From NCBI RefSeq assembly GCF_905397275.1, contig NZ_CAJPUY010000007.1, positions 62,001 to 126,000 of the forward strand: a DNA stretch of 64,000 nt. Reading direction: 5' to 3'. The notes beneath the pieces were generated by a model, which did not search any database, was not told where the DNA came from, and saw nothing but the letters and a program-made list of their open reading frames with translations. Positions 17,824-28,220 of this stretch are shown one piece after another. Origin of the DNA: Cupriavidus yeoncheonensis (GTDB lineage: Bacteria > Pseudomonadota > Gammaproteobacteria > Burkholderiales > Burkholderiaceae). Position numbers and translations under genes: made by a program. The stretch's first letter is position 1. Every line of letters starts with the position of its first letter.

Positions 17824-17994
17824 ATGGAATACAAGACTTGGATGTGCCTGATCTGCGGCTGGATCTACGATGAGGCTGCCGGCGCGCCGGAAGACGGCAT
17901 TGCCCCGGGCACCAAATGGGAAGACGTGCCCATCAACTGGACCTGCCCTGAGTGCGGGGCCCGCAAGGAAGATTTCGAGATGGTGGCGATCTGA
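17824..17994 (+). CDS. rubA: Rubredoxin
   Basis: 56-residue one-iron electron carrier. The four Cys ligands are in MCLICGWIYDEA and WTCPECGARKEDF, the two CxxCG knuckles spaced as in type-I rubredoxins. The core EDGIAPGTKWEDVP is canonical. ATG 17824 gives the usual family length; the ribosome site is poor (GGAGAG lies about 15 nt away). It is divergently oriented from hemL and followed by a hairpin terminator near 18200. Confidence 0.96.
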   Translation: MEYKTWMCLICGWIYDEAAGAPEDGIAPGTKWEDVPINWTCPECGARKEDFEMVAI

Positions 17995-18335
17995 CGCCAC
18001 GGCTCGCTGGCGTCGGCTGCGCGGCATCACCGCGTCGCGCCGACGCGACAATTCCCCGGACCGTGCCGGACGCTCCGGATTGACGGCCCTCCGGCGTCTT
18101 GTCACACTCTGTCGCAAAATGATCCTTCGTCCATCCCGCCATCCGGGGGTGGCAAAGGGCGGAAAGGCAGGTACGGGTTCCACGTGCCGCCACAGGCCGG
18201 TCATCTGACCGGCCTTTTGCAGGGAAGATTAGTTCGGGGTTCCGTCGGGGCGGCTGGCCAGGCCAGGCTGTCTCGCGCGGGTGTTCTCAAGAGATTGCCG
18301 GTGCTCCGCATGGAGACGCCGGTCGCGGGAACAAC
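17995..18335. other. rubA-pilG intergenic region
   Basis: It holds the terminator at 18194-18218 and presumably the promoter of the pilG-chpA operon, which I could not pin down. No gene seen. Confidence 0.5.
18194..18218 (+). terminator. Rho-independent terminator downstream of rubA
   Basis: AGGCCGGTCA, 2-nt loop, TGACCGGCCT, then TTT. The 10-bp stem is perfect. It lies 200 bp after the rubredoxin stop and 118 bp before pilG, so it separates rubA transcription from the chemosensory operon. Confidence 0.7.
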
Positions 18336-18818
18336 ATGCGGGTCGCACAACCACTAGAAAACCATCGGGTCAATGCCGGCGCCAGCGCGCAGCCGGAACA
18401 GGAGCCGGCGTCCGCGCCGGCATCGTCGCGCAGAGTGCTGGTGATCGATGATTCCAGCACCATCCGCCGTACGGCGGAGATCTTCCTTTCGCAGGCGGGC
18501 TTTCAGGTCGTGCTTGCCGAGGACGGTTTCGAAGCGCTTGCCAAGGTCGGCGACATGCGTCCCGATCTCATCTTCTGCGACATCCTGATGCCGCGTCTCG
18601 ACGGCTATCAGACCTGCTCGCTGATCAAGAAAAGTCCGCGTTTCCACGCCATTCCCGTGGTCATGCTGTCCTCGCGCGATGGCGTGTTCGACCGTTCGCG
18701 CGGGCGCCTGGTCGGCGCGCAGGATCACCTTGCCAAGCCCTTTACGCGCGATACGCTGCTGCAGGCCGTCCAGGCGTGCATGCCTGGCCAGGCGGCCGGC
18801 AACGCGCTGCCGGCATGA
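18336..18818 (+). CDS. pilG: Twitching motility response regulator PilG
   Basis: Single-domain receiver of the Pil-Chp system. In Pseudomonas PilG promotes pilus extension and cAMP signalling. The receiver has the acidic pair IDDSS, phosphoacceptor Asp in ICDILMPRLDGYQ-like FCDILMPRLDGYQT, the Ser in VMLSSRDG and Lys in HLAKPF. About 30 residues of Ala/Pro-rich sequence precede the receiver, making it 160 residues, longer than the usual ~135; a later start is possible. First gene of pilG-pilH-pilI-pilJ-chpA. Confidence 0.92.
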   Translation: MRVAQPLENHRVNAGASAQPEQEPASAPASSRRVLVIDDSSTIRRTAEIFLSQAGFQVVLAEDGFEALAKVGDMRPDLIFCDILMPRLDGYQTCSLIKKSPRFHAIPVVMLSSRDGVFDRSRGRLVGAQDHLAKPFTRDTLLQAVQACMPGQAAGNALPA

Positions 18819-18840
18819 CCCGGATTCAAGGAACTGACTC

Positions 18841-19212
18841 ATGACAACCATCAACAAGATCCTCATCGTCGATGACTCGCCCACCGAAGCCCTGTTCATG
18901 TCCGACCTGCTCGGCAAGCAGGGCTTCAAGGTCTCGGTCGCGGGCAACAGCGACCAGGCTTTCGCGCGCCTCGAGGCCGAGGCCTTCGACCTGATCCTCA
19001 TGGACGTGGTGATGCCCGGCCAGAACGGCTACCAGGCCACGCGCGCCATCAAGCGCGACGACCGGTTCAAGGACATCCCCGTGATCATGTGCACCAGCAA
19101 GGGACTGGACACCGATCGCATCTGGGGCATGCGCCAGGGGGCTTCCGACTACATCGTCAAACCGGTCGACGGCCGGGAATTGCTCACCAAGATCGCGGCG
19201 CTGTCCCACTGA
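18841..19212 (+). CDS. pilH: Twitching motility response regulator PilH
   Basis: 123-residue receiver domain. Motifs: IVDDSPTEA, phosphoacceptor in LILMDVVMPGQNGYQATRAI, VIMCTSKG and the Lys in YIVKPVD. In the family PilH counteracts PilG, possibly as a phosphate sink or retraction control. ATG 18841 follows AAGGAACTG, 22 bp after pilG. Length and position fit the Pil-Chp operon. Confidence 0.94.
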   Translation: MTTINKILIVDDSPTEALFMSDLLGKQGFKVSVAGNSDQAFARLEAEAFDLILMDVVMPGQNGYQATRAIKRDDRFKDIPVIMCTSKGLDTDRIWGMRQGASDYIVKPVDGRELLTKIAALSH

Positions 19213-19255
19213 CGGCACCCGCTTCGCCAGTTCGCCAGCACGCCGGGGACGCCAC

Positions 19256-19804
19256 ATGAACGCGCCACGCCAAGACCTCCGCACCCGCCAGACCCGCCTG
19301 CAGGACTACCAGGCCATGCTGGCCAGGCGCCTGCGCGAAGCCCGCAACGTGCCCGCGGCCGACAGCTACCTGGCGCTTCAGGTGGGCCAGCGCGGCTGGC
19401 TGCTGCCGCTCGCGCAGACCGGCGAGGTGCTCGACATGCGCCAGCCGAGCCGCGTGCCGCTGACGCAGCCGTGGTATGCCGGCCTGGTCAACGCGCGCGG
19501 CAGCCTGCTTGGCGTGGTGGACTTCGGCCTGTTCTGCGGCGAGGGACCGACCCCGCTGCAGCCCGGCAGCAAGATCGTGGTGCTGTCGCGCCAGGTCGAG
19601 CGGGCCTGCGGCATCCTGGCCACGCGCGTGGTCGGCCTGCGCCACGCGGCGGACCTGCGTGCGCCGGCGCAGGATGCGGCGGCCGCCGCCGCATGGGAAG
19701 GCAGGCGCGTCGATGATGGCGACGGCCGCGCCTGGCAGGTGCTGGACGTGCGCGCGCTGCTCGATGCGCCGGCCTTCCTCCAGGCAGGGCGGGTGGCGGC
19801 ATAG
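19256..19804 (+). CDS. pilI: CheW-like adaptor PilI
   Basis: 182-residue scaffold linking the receptor PilJ to the ChpA kinase. A CheW fold is visible: YLALQVGQRGWLLPLAQTGEVL, PWYAGLVNARGSLLGVVDF and RACGILATRVVGL. About 35 charged residues precede the domain, as in PilI. It is placed between pilH and pilJ in the conserved order. Confidence 0.9.
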   Translation: MNAPRQDLRTRQTRLQDYQAMLARRLREARNVPAADSYLALQVGQRGWLLPLAQTGEVLDMRQPSRVPLTQPWYAGLVNARGSLLGVVDFGLFCGEGPTPLQPGSKIVVLSRQVERACGILATRVVGLRHAADLRAPAQDAAAAAAWEGRRVDDGDGRAWQVLDVRALLDAPAFLQAGRVAA

Positions 19805-19918
19805 CCCGTGCTGGTGTTCCGGCGCCGTTGGTCGCGGTGTCGGGGGGCAACAGAATAAATAACGCGGCGGCGCGGGTCGAGGCCGCCCCAGACAACGATT
19901 CAACGGACAGAGGGTGCT

Positions 19919-22111
19919 ATGGGGTTCAAGAAAATCAGCCTGGGAAGCCGGAAGCCGGCCGCCGACGCGGCTGCGGGCCTGGTGGAGGACCGCGCCGGCG
20001 CGGCAGCGGCGGGCATGCGTGCCGCCGGGCTGGGCCGCTCCCCTGTCGATGCCGTATCGTCATGGCTGGAACGCATGCCGTTCTCTTCGCAGCAGCGTGG
20101 GCTCACCATCGGCGTGGTGGTGTCGCTGGTGGCGCTGCTTGGCTCGGTGTACATGGACAACCGCATCGCCAACAACGCCGCGGCGCAGATCGAGGTCTCC
20201 GGCGACATGCTGATGCACTCGCAGCGCCTGGGCAAGGCCGCGCCGGTGGCGCTGCTGGGCAACGTGCAGGCATTCACGCAGCTGCGCCAGTCCAAGGAAG
20301 CCCTGGCGGAAGACTTGCAGGCGCTGCTGGCAGGCAGCGTCGAGAAGCAGGTGCGCGCCACCACGGGCGCGGCGCAGCCGCTGCTGGAAACCGCGATCGG
20401 CTCGTGGAAGCGCAGCGAGAAGAGCGCCGCCGACGTGCTCGCGCAGCAGCCGGTGCTGACCACGATCGGCCAGACGCTGCAGGTCTTCAACGCCTCGAAC
20501 CCCGAACTGCTGGAGGCCGCGGAACAGGTTGCCGCGCTCAAGCTGCAATCCGGCTCCAACGCGCGCGAGGTGGCCGCCTCGGCCCAGCTCGTGATGCTGA
20601 CGCAGCGCCTGGGCAAGAACCTGAACGAGTTCCTGTCGGGCGAAGGCGTGAACCCCGAGACCGCGTTCCTGCTCGGCAAGGACACCAATACCTTCCGCGA
20701 GACGCTCGACGGCCTGCTCAACGGCAGCGAGGCGCTGCGGCTTAACGCCGCCACCGATGCCGAGACACGCGGCTACCTGCAGCAGCTCTCGGAGCGCTTC
20801 GACGCGGTGCAGAAGACCACCCAGACGATCCTGCAGAACCTGCCCGGCCTGATTGCCGCCAAGCGCGCGCAGCAGCAGATCTTCAACGACAACGAAGCCC
20901 TGCGCGGCGAACTGTCCGCATTGCAGAAGGCCTACGCCGAGGCAGCGCGCTTCCGTCCCGTGACGCTCGGCGCGACGGTGGTCTCGGCGCTGATGACGCT
21001 GCTGTGCCTGGCCGGCCTGGCCGCGCTGTACCTGCGCGATTCGCGCCTGCGCACGCTGGAAGCCGAGGCGCGCGAGCGTGAAGCCGAAACGCGCCGCCTG
21101 GAGGAAAAGCGCAACAACGACACCACGCAGAAGGCAATTCTGCAGCTGATGAACGAACTGCAGGACATCGCCGACGGCGACCTGACGCGCCAGGCCACCG
21201 TGACCGAGGACATCACCGGCGCCATTGCCGACTCGGTGAACTACACGGTGGAAGAACTGCGCGAACTGGTGGGCCGCGTGCAGCAGACGGCCGGGGAAGT
21301 GACGCTGGCCTCGGGCCAGGTGCAGGCAACCTCCAACCAGCTCGCGACGACGACGGAAGAGCAGTCGCGCCAGATCCGCCAGACCGGCGAATCGGTGGTG
21401 GACATGGCCGACCGCATCACGCAGGTGTCGCGCGGCGCGGCCGAGTCGGCCAATGTGGCGCGCGCCTCGCTGACCGCCGCGGAGCAGGGGCAGCAGGCCG
21501 TGCAGAACGCCATCGCGGGCATGAACGACATCCGCGAGCAGATCCAGGACACGTCCAAGCGCATCAAGCGGCTGGGCGAGTCGTCGCAGGAGATCGGTGA
21601 AATCGTCGAGCTGATCTCGGACATTACCGAGCAGACCAACGTGCTGGCACTCAACGCCGCCATCCAGGCGGCGTCCGCCGGTGAAGCCGGACGCGGTTTC
21701 TCGGTGGTGGCCGAAGAAGTGCAGCGCCTGGCAGAACGCTCGGGCGAGGCAACCAAGCAGATCGGCGCGCTGATCCGCACCATCCAGACTGATACCCAGG
21801 ATGCCGTGCACGCCATGGAGCGCAGCACGCAGGGCGTGGTGGAAGGTGCGCGACTGTCGGACAATGCCGGCGCCGCGCTGCAGGAAATCGGCCGCGTGTC
21901 GCGCCAGCTGGCCGAGCTGATCGAGCAGATTTCCCGCTCCACCTCGCACGAGGCGGATCTGGCCGGCGGTGTCGCCCGTCACATCGAACGCATTCTGCAG
22001 GCGACCGAGCACACCACCGCCGGTACGCGCCAGACCGCGAATTCGGTGCGCGAGCTGACGCAGCTGACCGAAGAGCTGCGCAATTCCGTATCGCGGTTCA
22101 AGATTGCCTGA
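19919..22111 (+). CDS. pilJ: Methyl-accepting chemotaxis protein PilJ
   Basis: 730-residue membrane receptor of the twitching system. It has transmembrane helix 1 at about 61-80 ([18 protein letters not shown]) and a periplasmic region with two PilJ-type repeats, recognisable as [13 protein letters not shown] and [18 protein letters not shown]. Helix 2 lies at about 345-370, followed by HAMP and the signalling tip ([37 protein letters not shown]). ATG 19919 follows GAGGGTGCT. The periplasmic RLGK repeats match the pilin-sensing domain described for PilJ. Confidence 0.94.
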   Translation: MGFKKISLGSRKPAADAAAGLVEDRAGAAAAGMRAAGLGRSPVDAVSSWLERMPFSSQQRGLTIGVVVSLVALLGSVYMDNRIANNAAAQIEVSGDMLMHSQRLGKAAPVALLGNVQAFTQLRQSKEALAEDLQALLAGSVEKQVRATTGAAQPLLETAIGSWKRSEKSAADVLAQQPVLTTIGQTLQVFNASNPELLEAAEQVAALKLQSGSNAREVAASAQLVMLTQRLGKNLNEFLSGEGVNPETAFLLGKDTNTFRETLDGLLNGSEALRLNAATDAETRGYLQQLSERFDAVQKTTQTILQNLPGLIAAKRAQQQIFNDNEALRGELSALQKAYAEAARFRPVTLGATVVSALMTLLCLAGLAALYLRDSRLRTLEAEAREREAETRRLEEKRNNDTTQKAILQLMNELQDIADGDLTRQATVTEDITGAIADSVNYTVEELRELVGRVQQTAGEVTLASGQVQATSNQLATTTEEQSRQIRQTGESVVDMADRITQVSRGAAESANVARASLTAAEQGQQAVQNAIAGMNDIREQIQDTSKRIKRLGESSQEIGEIVELISDITEQTNVLALNAAIQAASAGEAGRGFSVVAEEVQRLAERSGEATKQIGALIRTIQTDTQDAVHAMERSTQGVVEGARLSDNAGAALQEIGRVSRQLAELIEQISRSTSHEADLAGGVARHIERILQATEHTTAGTRQTANSVRELTQLTEELRNSVSRFKIA

Positions 22112-22168
22112 CCTTGATGACGCCCGCTGTCGCGTCTGGACTGCCCCGCCTCGCGCGCAAAGGCCGCA

Positions 22169-25100
22169 ATGGAAGCCGTGATGTCCTTGAATTCTCCCTT
22201 TTCGCGTGATCCCGCCGAGCCGCTGCGACAGGTGTCGTCAGCGGACCTGACCGACGCGCCGCTGGCGGATGCGCCGGAGCCGGCCGTACCGGCCTCGCGC
22301 GACTTGTCCGTGCTGGCCTGGGTGGCACCGAGCCTGCGCGCCGCGCTGGACGACGCCGCGACCGAGCTGTCCCACTACGTCGATGAAGTCCAGCAGGCGC
22401 CCGAGGCGCTGGGCGCGCGCGATACCACGTCGCTGCGCCTGGCCGGGCAACAACTGCACCAGGCCGCCGGCGCCGTGCATATCGTGGGCCTGCGCGGGGT
22501 CGATCCGTACTGCCAGGCCCTGCGGCGCCTGATCGAGGGCCTGGATGGCGGCGGCGTGGCCGCCAATGCCGGCACGCTCGCGTTGTTCCGTACCGGCGTG
22601 CAGGCGCTTGCCGAATACGTCGACGACCTGATGGCGGGCGACGAGCAGGATCCGCTGCGGCTGTTCCGCCCGTATGCCGAGATCCTGTCGCTGCTCGGCG
22701 ACGAGCGCGTGCATCCGGCCGACCTGTGGCTCGACGAGCTGCAGATGCTGCCCGGCATCCTGCTGCCCACGCGCAACGCGACGGCCGTCACGCGCGCGCG
22801 CCAGCGCTATGAAGCGGCGCTGCTCAAGGCGCTGCGACTGCCGCTGCAATGCACCGAGTCCGAGCGGCTGCGCGAGGCGTACCTGCCGTTGCAGGATGCG
22901 CTGGACGAAGTCCGTGCCAGCGAGCAGGAGGCGCGCCGCGCCACCGACCACCCGGACCGTGGCGTCTGGCATGTGCTGTCGCTGGCGTTCCGCGCACTGG
23001 CCCACGGCTTGCTGCCGTCCGACCTGCTGGCGAAGCGCTTTGCCGGGCGCGTCCACCTGCTGCTGCGGCAATACCAGCAGGGGCAGGCGCGCGTGCCGCA
23101 GGCCTTGCTCAACGATGCCATCTTCCTGCTGGTCTGCACGTTGCCGGAGCACGAGGAACCCCCTCTGCACGGCGCCGACGAGACCGCTCTGGCGACCTTG
23201 CGCGCCGACATCGCGCGCACCGTGGAGGCGTTCCGCCTCGACCGCGCGCACGCCACGCGCGGCGCCGACCACCGTCTGCGCTATTACGGCTGGCTGGACC
23301 CGATCGATACCCGCAACCTGCAGCAGGCCGCCGCAGGGCTGGAGCGTGCCGCCGAAGGCGATCCCGCGGGCTGGGAGATCGCGCTGGCGGCGCTGGCCGA
23401 GGCCGCGCAGCCGCTCGCGCAACCGGCCCTGCAGCTCTGCCTGTCCCAGGCTGCGCTCAGGCCCGGCGCGACGCCCGACCGCAACGAGGCGCTCGGCGCC
23501 ACCGGCATCGCCGTGTTCCTGTCGCGTGCGCTGGCTTTGCCCTGGCGCGTGCACGGCATGAGCCCGAACCCGCCGGCAGCGGTCTTCGCCGCGCGCTGCG
23601 AGGAGCTGGCGCAATGCCTGGCCGACCCGGCCGCCGCGGCGCCGGCGTGGCTGGCGCGCATGGCCGACGAGGCCCGGGCCCAGGCGGCGCGCGTGCGGGC
23701 TGTCGCGCAGTTGCGCGCCCAGCTCGACGGCGGCGAATCGTGGCTCGATACCTATGACCGCAACGCGGCCCGGCCCGACGCCGGCGCCAGCCTGGCGGAG
23801 GCCGTGCAGGCCTTCGAGGCCTTGTGCGCCACGCTGGACGCGCTGCAGCACACCGATGTACTGCCGCAAGCGCTGAACGACGACGCGCAACAGGCCGGTG
23901 CAGCCGTGCAGGAGGCGGTACGGCAAGCCGGGATGCTCGGCGCCGGCGCCGGCGAGGCCTTGCGCGGCGAGCACCTGGCCGCCATTGCCGAGACGCTGGG
24001 CACCGTGCATGCGTTCATCGATGCGCTGGAGCTGGGCCGCAGCCGTCACGAACCTCGGGACGAGGATCTCGACGCGGGGCTGGCGCAGCGCCACGCGGGT
24101 GCGGTCGGCAACGATCCGCTGTCGGTGGCACGTGCCGCCGCCGGCGAAGCCATCCGCACCGGCGCCACCGCCGACACGCCGCCGGTGCAGCGGCTGCGCA
24201 CGGCGCTCCAGGCGCTGGCAGACCAGGCTGCCATCGACGACAATGCCGCGCTGCGCCGCCAGGCCACCGAGGCGAGCACGCAGCTCAATGCATGGCTTGC
24301 CGGCAGCGACACATCCGGTGAACGGCTGGTGGCGGCACTGGCCGAGCCGATGCCGGTCGCCTCGCAGGCCGCCGGACCGTCGTCGGCGACCGACGACGGC
24401 GCGGCCCTGGACGCCGAGCTGTTCGGCATCTTCCTGCACGAGGCCGACGAAGTCCTCGGCGGTATCACTGGCGACCTTGGTTCGGGCCTGGCCGCGCTCG
24501 GCGATGCCGATACATTGAGCCGCATCCGGCGCGCTTTCCATACGCTCAAGGGCTCGAGCCGCATGGTTGGCCTGCACCGCTACGGCGAAGCCGCCTGGGC
24601 CGTGGAACAGGTGATGAACCTGTGGATCGCCGAGGCACGCGCGCCCGTGCCGCCCCTGCTCAACCTGTTGCGCCGCGCGCAAGCGGAGTTGTCCGCGTGG
24701 GTCGCGCTGCTGCATCGCGATGCCGGCGCGGCGCATGACATCGCGCCGCTCGTCGCCGCGGCCGAAATGGTGCGCGATCCGCAACCGGAAGCTGCCGCAG
24801 CTTCCGAAGTGGTGGCGCCGGAGCAGGCCGTCATCGATGACGCGCCGGTACCGGACATCCTGGCCGCGGATGCACCCGAAGCTGCCCCTGAGGCCGGGAC
24901 CGATGCGCCTGTGGATACCGCCGCGCCGGACGACGACAACGTCATTCCGTTCCGCCTGTCGGGCGCGCTCTCCGACGAGGACGACAACTTCAAGGTGATC
25001 GGCCCGATCCGCATCGGCCTGCCGCTCTACAACGTCTACCTGCAGGAGGCCGACGACCTCCTGCGCCAGTTTGCCACCGACATTTCCGAGTGGCGCCATG

Positions 25101-28100
25101 AGAACCACCCGTGCCCGAGCGAACTGGCGCTGCGCGTCGCGCACACGCTGCAGGGCAGCGCCTCGACGGTCGGGCTGGAGCCCGTGCGGGAGATTGCCGA
25201 GGCGCTCGAGCACTTGCTGCTGCAACTCGGCGCGCACCCCGTCGCCATTCATCCCGGCGACTTCCGCCTGCTGGAGCAGGCCGTCGAACGGCTGCGCGGC
25301 ATGCTCCACCAGTTCGCCGCCGGTATCTGGCCCGAAGCGGATGCCAGCCTGCACCGCAGCCTGACCGAGTTCGGCGAGCGCGCACTGCTTCGCCCGCGTG
25401 TCCAGGTGCCGGCACCCCAGGCGGCCGCCGAGCCGGATGGTTCGGTGGCCAGCCTGTTCGGCCAGTTGCCGCCGCCCGTGCCGGAGCCGGACGTGGAAGC
25501 GCAACAGCCCGCAGCACCGGAGTCCGCACAGCCGGCATCCCCGGTATCCCCGGTATCGCAGGCACCAGCGGCCGTGATGCACGACGCGGTGGTGATCCCG
25601 TTGCCGACGCCAGTCCGTCCACTGCCGCCTGTGGTCGTGCAGGCCGATGCCGTCGAACTGGATGCGACCCTCGTCGAGATCTTCCTGGAAGAGGCGCACG
25701 GCAGCCTGCCTGAACTCGGCCGGCTGGTGCGCATGTGGGAAGCGGCGCCCGAAGACGCGCGGCAAGGTGGCCTGGTGCTGCGCGCGCTGCATACGCTCAA
25801 GGGCAGCGCACGCATGGCCGGCGCCATGGCGCTGGGCCAGGCCGCGCACGAGATGGAAACGCTGCTCGACGCCAGCCTGCGCGCGCAGCGCGTCGGTCCG
25901 CAGCTGTTCAGTCGGCTGTATGCGTGGTACGACCGGATCCTGATGCATGTAGAGGCGCTGCAAACCGGGCGTTTGCTCGTGCCGGACGATCCTGACGTCA
26001 TCAACGGGCTGGGCGCGTCGGAACCGCCCGCTACGCCGGTCATGGCCAGCGTGGATGTCCCGAAGGCGCAGAGCGCCGGCCCGGCGCTGCCGGTGCCCCT
26101 CAACGCGGCCGCGGCAGCCACCGCAGCCGCCGCTGGCGACCTGGCCAAGGTGCCGAAGGTGCCGAAGGTGCCGGACGAGGCCGAGCGCCAGCGCGCCCTG
26201 GTGCGCGTGCAGGCCCGGGCGCTCGATACGCTGATCAACGAGTCCGGCGAAGTCGGCGCCACGCGTGCGCGGCTGGAAAGCGAACTCGATTCCATGCGCG
26301 CCTACCTGGGCGAACTGAACGACAATGTGGCGCGTCTGCGTGGCCAGTTGCGCGAGATCGAGATCCAGGCCGAATCGCAGATGGCTTCGCGCATCGCCGA
26401 CGCCCAGCACAAGCAGGACTTCGATCCGCTGGAATTCGACCGCTTCACGCGCTTCCAGGAACTGACGCGGATGATGGCCGAATCGGTCAACGACGTGGCC
26501 ACGGTGGAGCAGAACCTGCACCGCGGCTTCGATCGCACCGCCGGCGACCTGGCCGCGCAGGCGCGGCTCACGCGCGGCCTGCAGCGCGGGCTGATGCAGG
26601 CCCGCATGGTGCAGTTCGACGCGCTGGCCGAGCGTCTCTACCGCGTCGCGCGCCAGGCCGCCGCGGAGACCGGCAAGGAAGTGAGGCTGCTGATCCAGGG
26701 CGGTACGGTAGAGGTCGACCGGTCCGTGCTGGACCGCATGGCCGGCCCGATCGAGCACCTGATCCGCAATGCCGTGGCGCATGGCATCGAGACGGCGGAA
26801 GTTCGCCGCGCCGCGGGCAAGTCGGCGGCCGGTTCGCTGACGCTGGAAGTGCAGCAGGAAGGCAACGAGGTCGTGCTGCATTTCGTCGATGATGGCGCGG
26901 GCCTGGACCTGGCGCGCATTCGTGCGCGCGCCGTCGAGCGCGAGCTGCTGGCGCATGACGATGACGCCAGCGAAGCGCGGCTGACCGAGATGATCTTTAC
27001 GCCCGGGTTCTCGACGGCCGATTCGGTCTCGGAACTTGCCGGCCGCGGCGTGGGCATGGACGTCGTGCGCGCGGAAACCGTGGCGCTGGGCGGGCGCATC
27101 ACGCTGTCGACATCGGCCGGCCGCGGCACCACGTTCACGGTGCACCTGCCGCTGACCACGGCGATCACGCAGGTGCTGGTGGTGGTGCTGGGCGGGCGCA
27201 TGTATGCGCTGCCGAGCGGCATGATCGACCAGGTCCAGCAGTTGCGGACGCAGGCCCTGCTCGATGCCTACAACCAGGGCCAGATCACCGTTGCCGGCAG
27301 CGCCGTGCCGTTCCATTACTTTGGCGCCTTGCTCGAGGAAAGCGCGGCGACGCCTTCCGGCCGCAAGTATTCGCCGGTGGTGATCGTGCGCAGCGGCACC
27401 GAGCGCGTGGCGGTGCATGTGGACGAAGTAGTGGGCAACCGCGAAGTGGTGGTCAAGCACATCGGTCCGCACCTGGCGCGCCTGGAAGGCATTGCCGGCG
27501 CCACCACCATGGGTGACGGCGAAATCGTGCTGATCTACAACCCGGTGGTGCTGGCCCAGCGCTTCGCGCGCGTACGCGGCGAAGCGGCGCCCGCGGCCGT
27601 GCAGCCGTCCGCAGCGCAAGCGCTGGGCGCTGTAGCCGAGCTGGGCGGCGATGGCGCCGCGACGCCGGTTCCGGGCCTGGTGATGCAGCCCACCGTGATG
27701 GTGGTGGACGATTCGCTGACCGTACGCAAGGCCGCGCACCGCCTGCTGTCGCGCGCCGGCTACGAGGTACTGCTCGCCCGCGACGGCGTCGATGCGCTCA
27801 AGCAGCTCCAGGACGTGATGCCGGACGCCATGCTGGTGGACATCGAGATGCCGCACATGGACGGCTTCGACCTGACCCGCAACGTGCGTTCCGACAGCCG
27901 CACGACTCACATGCCGCTGGTGATGATCACGTCGCGCACGGCAGAGAAGCACCGCCGCTACGCGCAGGAAATCGGCGTGGACGTGTACCTCGGCAAGCCC
28001 TACAACGAGGACGAGCTGCTCGGTACGCTGCAGCGGCTGATCGGCGCACGTGCCGCCGGTGCGGCAGGTTCGGTCGCGCAGATGCTCGGGGATCAGCCGG

Positions 28101-28108
28101 AACCCTGA
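22169..28108 (+). CDS. chpA: Hybrid sensor histidine kinase ChpA (CheA-like, multi-Hpt)
   Basis: 1979-residue CheA-type kinase of the Pil-Chp system that phosphorylates PilG and PilH. The N-terminal ~750 residues are degenerate, with one eroded Hpt-like site (QQLHQAAGAVHIVG, ~96). Three good Hpt sites follow: AFHTLKGSS (~791), AHTLQGSAS (~991) and LHTLKGSAR (~1208). Then come dimerisation, an ATPase with N-box LIRNAVAHGIE (~1531) and GRGVGMDVV (~1625), and a CheW-like domain (~1660-1790). A C-terminal receiver has its Asp in MLVDIEMPHMDGF (~1891). Start 22169 has AAAGG upstream; an ATG 12 bp later is an alternative. Last gene of the operon, followed by a strong terminator. Confidence 0.95.
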   Translation: MEAVMSLNSPFSRDPAEPLRQVSSADLTDAPLADAPEPAVPASRDLSVLAWVAPSLRAALDDAATELSHYVDEVQQAPEALGARDTTSLRLAGQQLHQAAGAVHIVGLRGVDPYCQALRRLIEGLDGGGVAANAGTLALFRTGVQALAEYVDDLMAGDEQDPLRLFRPYAEILSLLGDERVHPADLWLDELQMLPGILLPTRNATAVTRARQRYEAALLKALRLPLQCTESERLREAYLPLQDALDEVRASEQEARRATDHPDRGVWHVLSLAFRALAHGLLPSDLLAKRFAGRVHLLLRQYQQGQARVPQALLNDAIFLLVCTLPEHEEPPLHGADETALATLRADIARTVEAFRLDRAHATRGADHRLRYYGWLDPIDTRNLQQAAAGLERAAEGDPAGWEIALAALAEAAQPLAQPALQLCLSQAALRPGATPDRNEALGATGIAVFLSRALALPWRVHGMSPNPPAAVFAARCEELAQCLADPAAAAPAWLARMADEARAQAARVRAVAQLRAQLDGGESWLDTYDRNAARPDAGASLAEAVQAFEALCATLDALQHTDVLPQALNDDAQQAGAAVQEAVRQAGMLGAGAGEALRGEHLAAIAETLGTVHAFIDALELGRSRHEPRDEDLDAGLAQRHAGAVGNDPLSVARAAAGEAIRTGATADTPPVQRLRTALQALADQAAIDDNAALRRQATEASTQLNAWLAGSDTSGERLVAALAEPMPVASQAAGPSSATDDGAALDAELFGIFLHEADEVLGGITGDLGSGLAALGDADTLSRIRRAFHTLKGSSRMVGLHRYGEAAWAVEQVMNLWIAEARAPVPPLLNLLRRAQAELSAWVALLHRDAGAAHDIAPLVAAAEMVRDPQPEAAAASEVVAPEQAVIDDAPVPDILAADAPEAAPEAGTDAPVDTAAPDDDNVIPFRLSGALSDEDDNFKVIGPIRIGLPLYNVYLQEADDLLRQFATDISEWRHENHPCPSELALRVAHTLQGSASTVGLEPVREIAEALEHLLLQLGAHPVAIHPGDFRLLEQAVERLRGMLHQFAAGIWPEADASLHRSLTEFGERALLRPRVQVPAPQAAAEPDGSVASLFGQLPPPVPEPDVEAQQPAAPESAQPASPVSPVSQAPAAVMHDAVVIPLPTPVRPLPPVVVQADAVELDATLVEIFLEEAHGSLPELGRLVRMWEAAPEDARQGGLVLRALHTLKGSARMAGAMALGQAAHEMETLLDASLRAQRVGPQLFSRLYAWYDRILMHVEALQTGRLLVPDDPDVINGLGASEPPATPVMASVDVPKAQSAGPALPVPLNAAAAATAAAAGDLAKVPKVPKVPDEAERQRALVRVQARALDTLINESGEVGATRARLESELDSMRAYLGELNDNVARLRGQLREIEIQAESQMASRIADAQHKQDFDPLEFDRFTRFQELTRMMAESVNDVATVEQNLHRGFDRTAGDLAAQARLTRGLQRGLMQARMVQFDALAERLYRVARQAAAETGKEVRLLIQGGTVEVDRSVLDRMAGPIEHLIRNAVAHGIETAEVRRAAGKSAAGSLTLEVQQEGNEVVLHFVDDGAGLDLARIRARAVERELLAHDDDASEARLTEMIFTPGFSTADSVSELAGRGVGMDVVRAETVALGGRITLSTSAGRGTTFTVHLPLTTAITQVLVVVLGGRMYALPSGMIDQVQQLRTQALLDAYNQGQITVAGSAVPFHYFGALLEESAATPSGRKYSPVVIVRSGTERVAVHVDEVVGNREVVVKHIGPHLARLEGIAGATTMGDGEIVLIYNPVVLAQRFARVRGEAAPAAVQPSAAQALGAVAELGGDGAATPVPGLVMQPTVMVVDDSLTVRKAAHRLLSRAGYEVLLARDGVDALKQLQDVMPDAMLVDIEMPHMDGFDLTRNVRSDSRTTHMPLVMITSRTAEKHRRYAQEIGVDVYLGKPYNEDELLGTLQRLIGARAAGAAGSVAQMLGDQPEP
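26147..26173 (+). repeat. Three 9-bp tandem copies inside chpA
   Basis: AAGGTGCCG repeated three times, encoding a KVP-KVP-KVP linker just before the dimerisation region of ChpA. Copy-number change here would keep the frame. Confidence 0.8.
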
Positions 28109-28137
28109 CGCGGTTTGCGCGGGCGCCGGAAAGCAGA

Positions 28138-28168
28138 GCGGGCCGCCATGGGGCGGCCCGCTTTCTTT
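28138..28168 (+). terminator. Rho-independent terminator of the pil-chp operon
   Basis: GCGGGCCGCC, loop ATGG, GGCGGCCCGC, then TTTCTTT. The stem is 10 bp and perfect, 30 bp after the chpA stop. Confidence 0.9.
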
Positions 28169-28220
28169 GTGAACTTCGTTGAGCGAGCCGGCGCGGTGAT
28201 GCGCGCGGCTACGCGGTCAG

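Noticed and set aside
20060-22012. 650-codon open frame antisense to pilJ
   Set aside because: Shadow frame; PilJ domains on the plus strand explain the codon pattern.
22238-27952. 1904-codon open frame antisense to chpA
   Set aside because: High GC leaves the opposite strand open; its translation is His/Gln/Arg/Gly-rich with no family and no ribosome site, while the plus strand encodes a clear CheA-type kinase.
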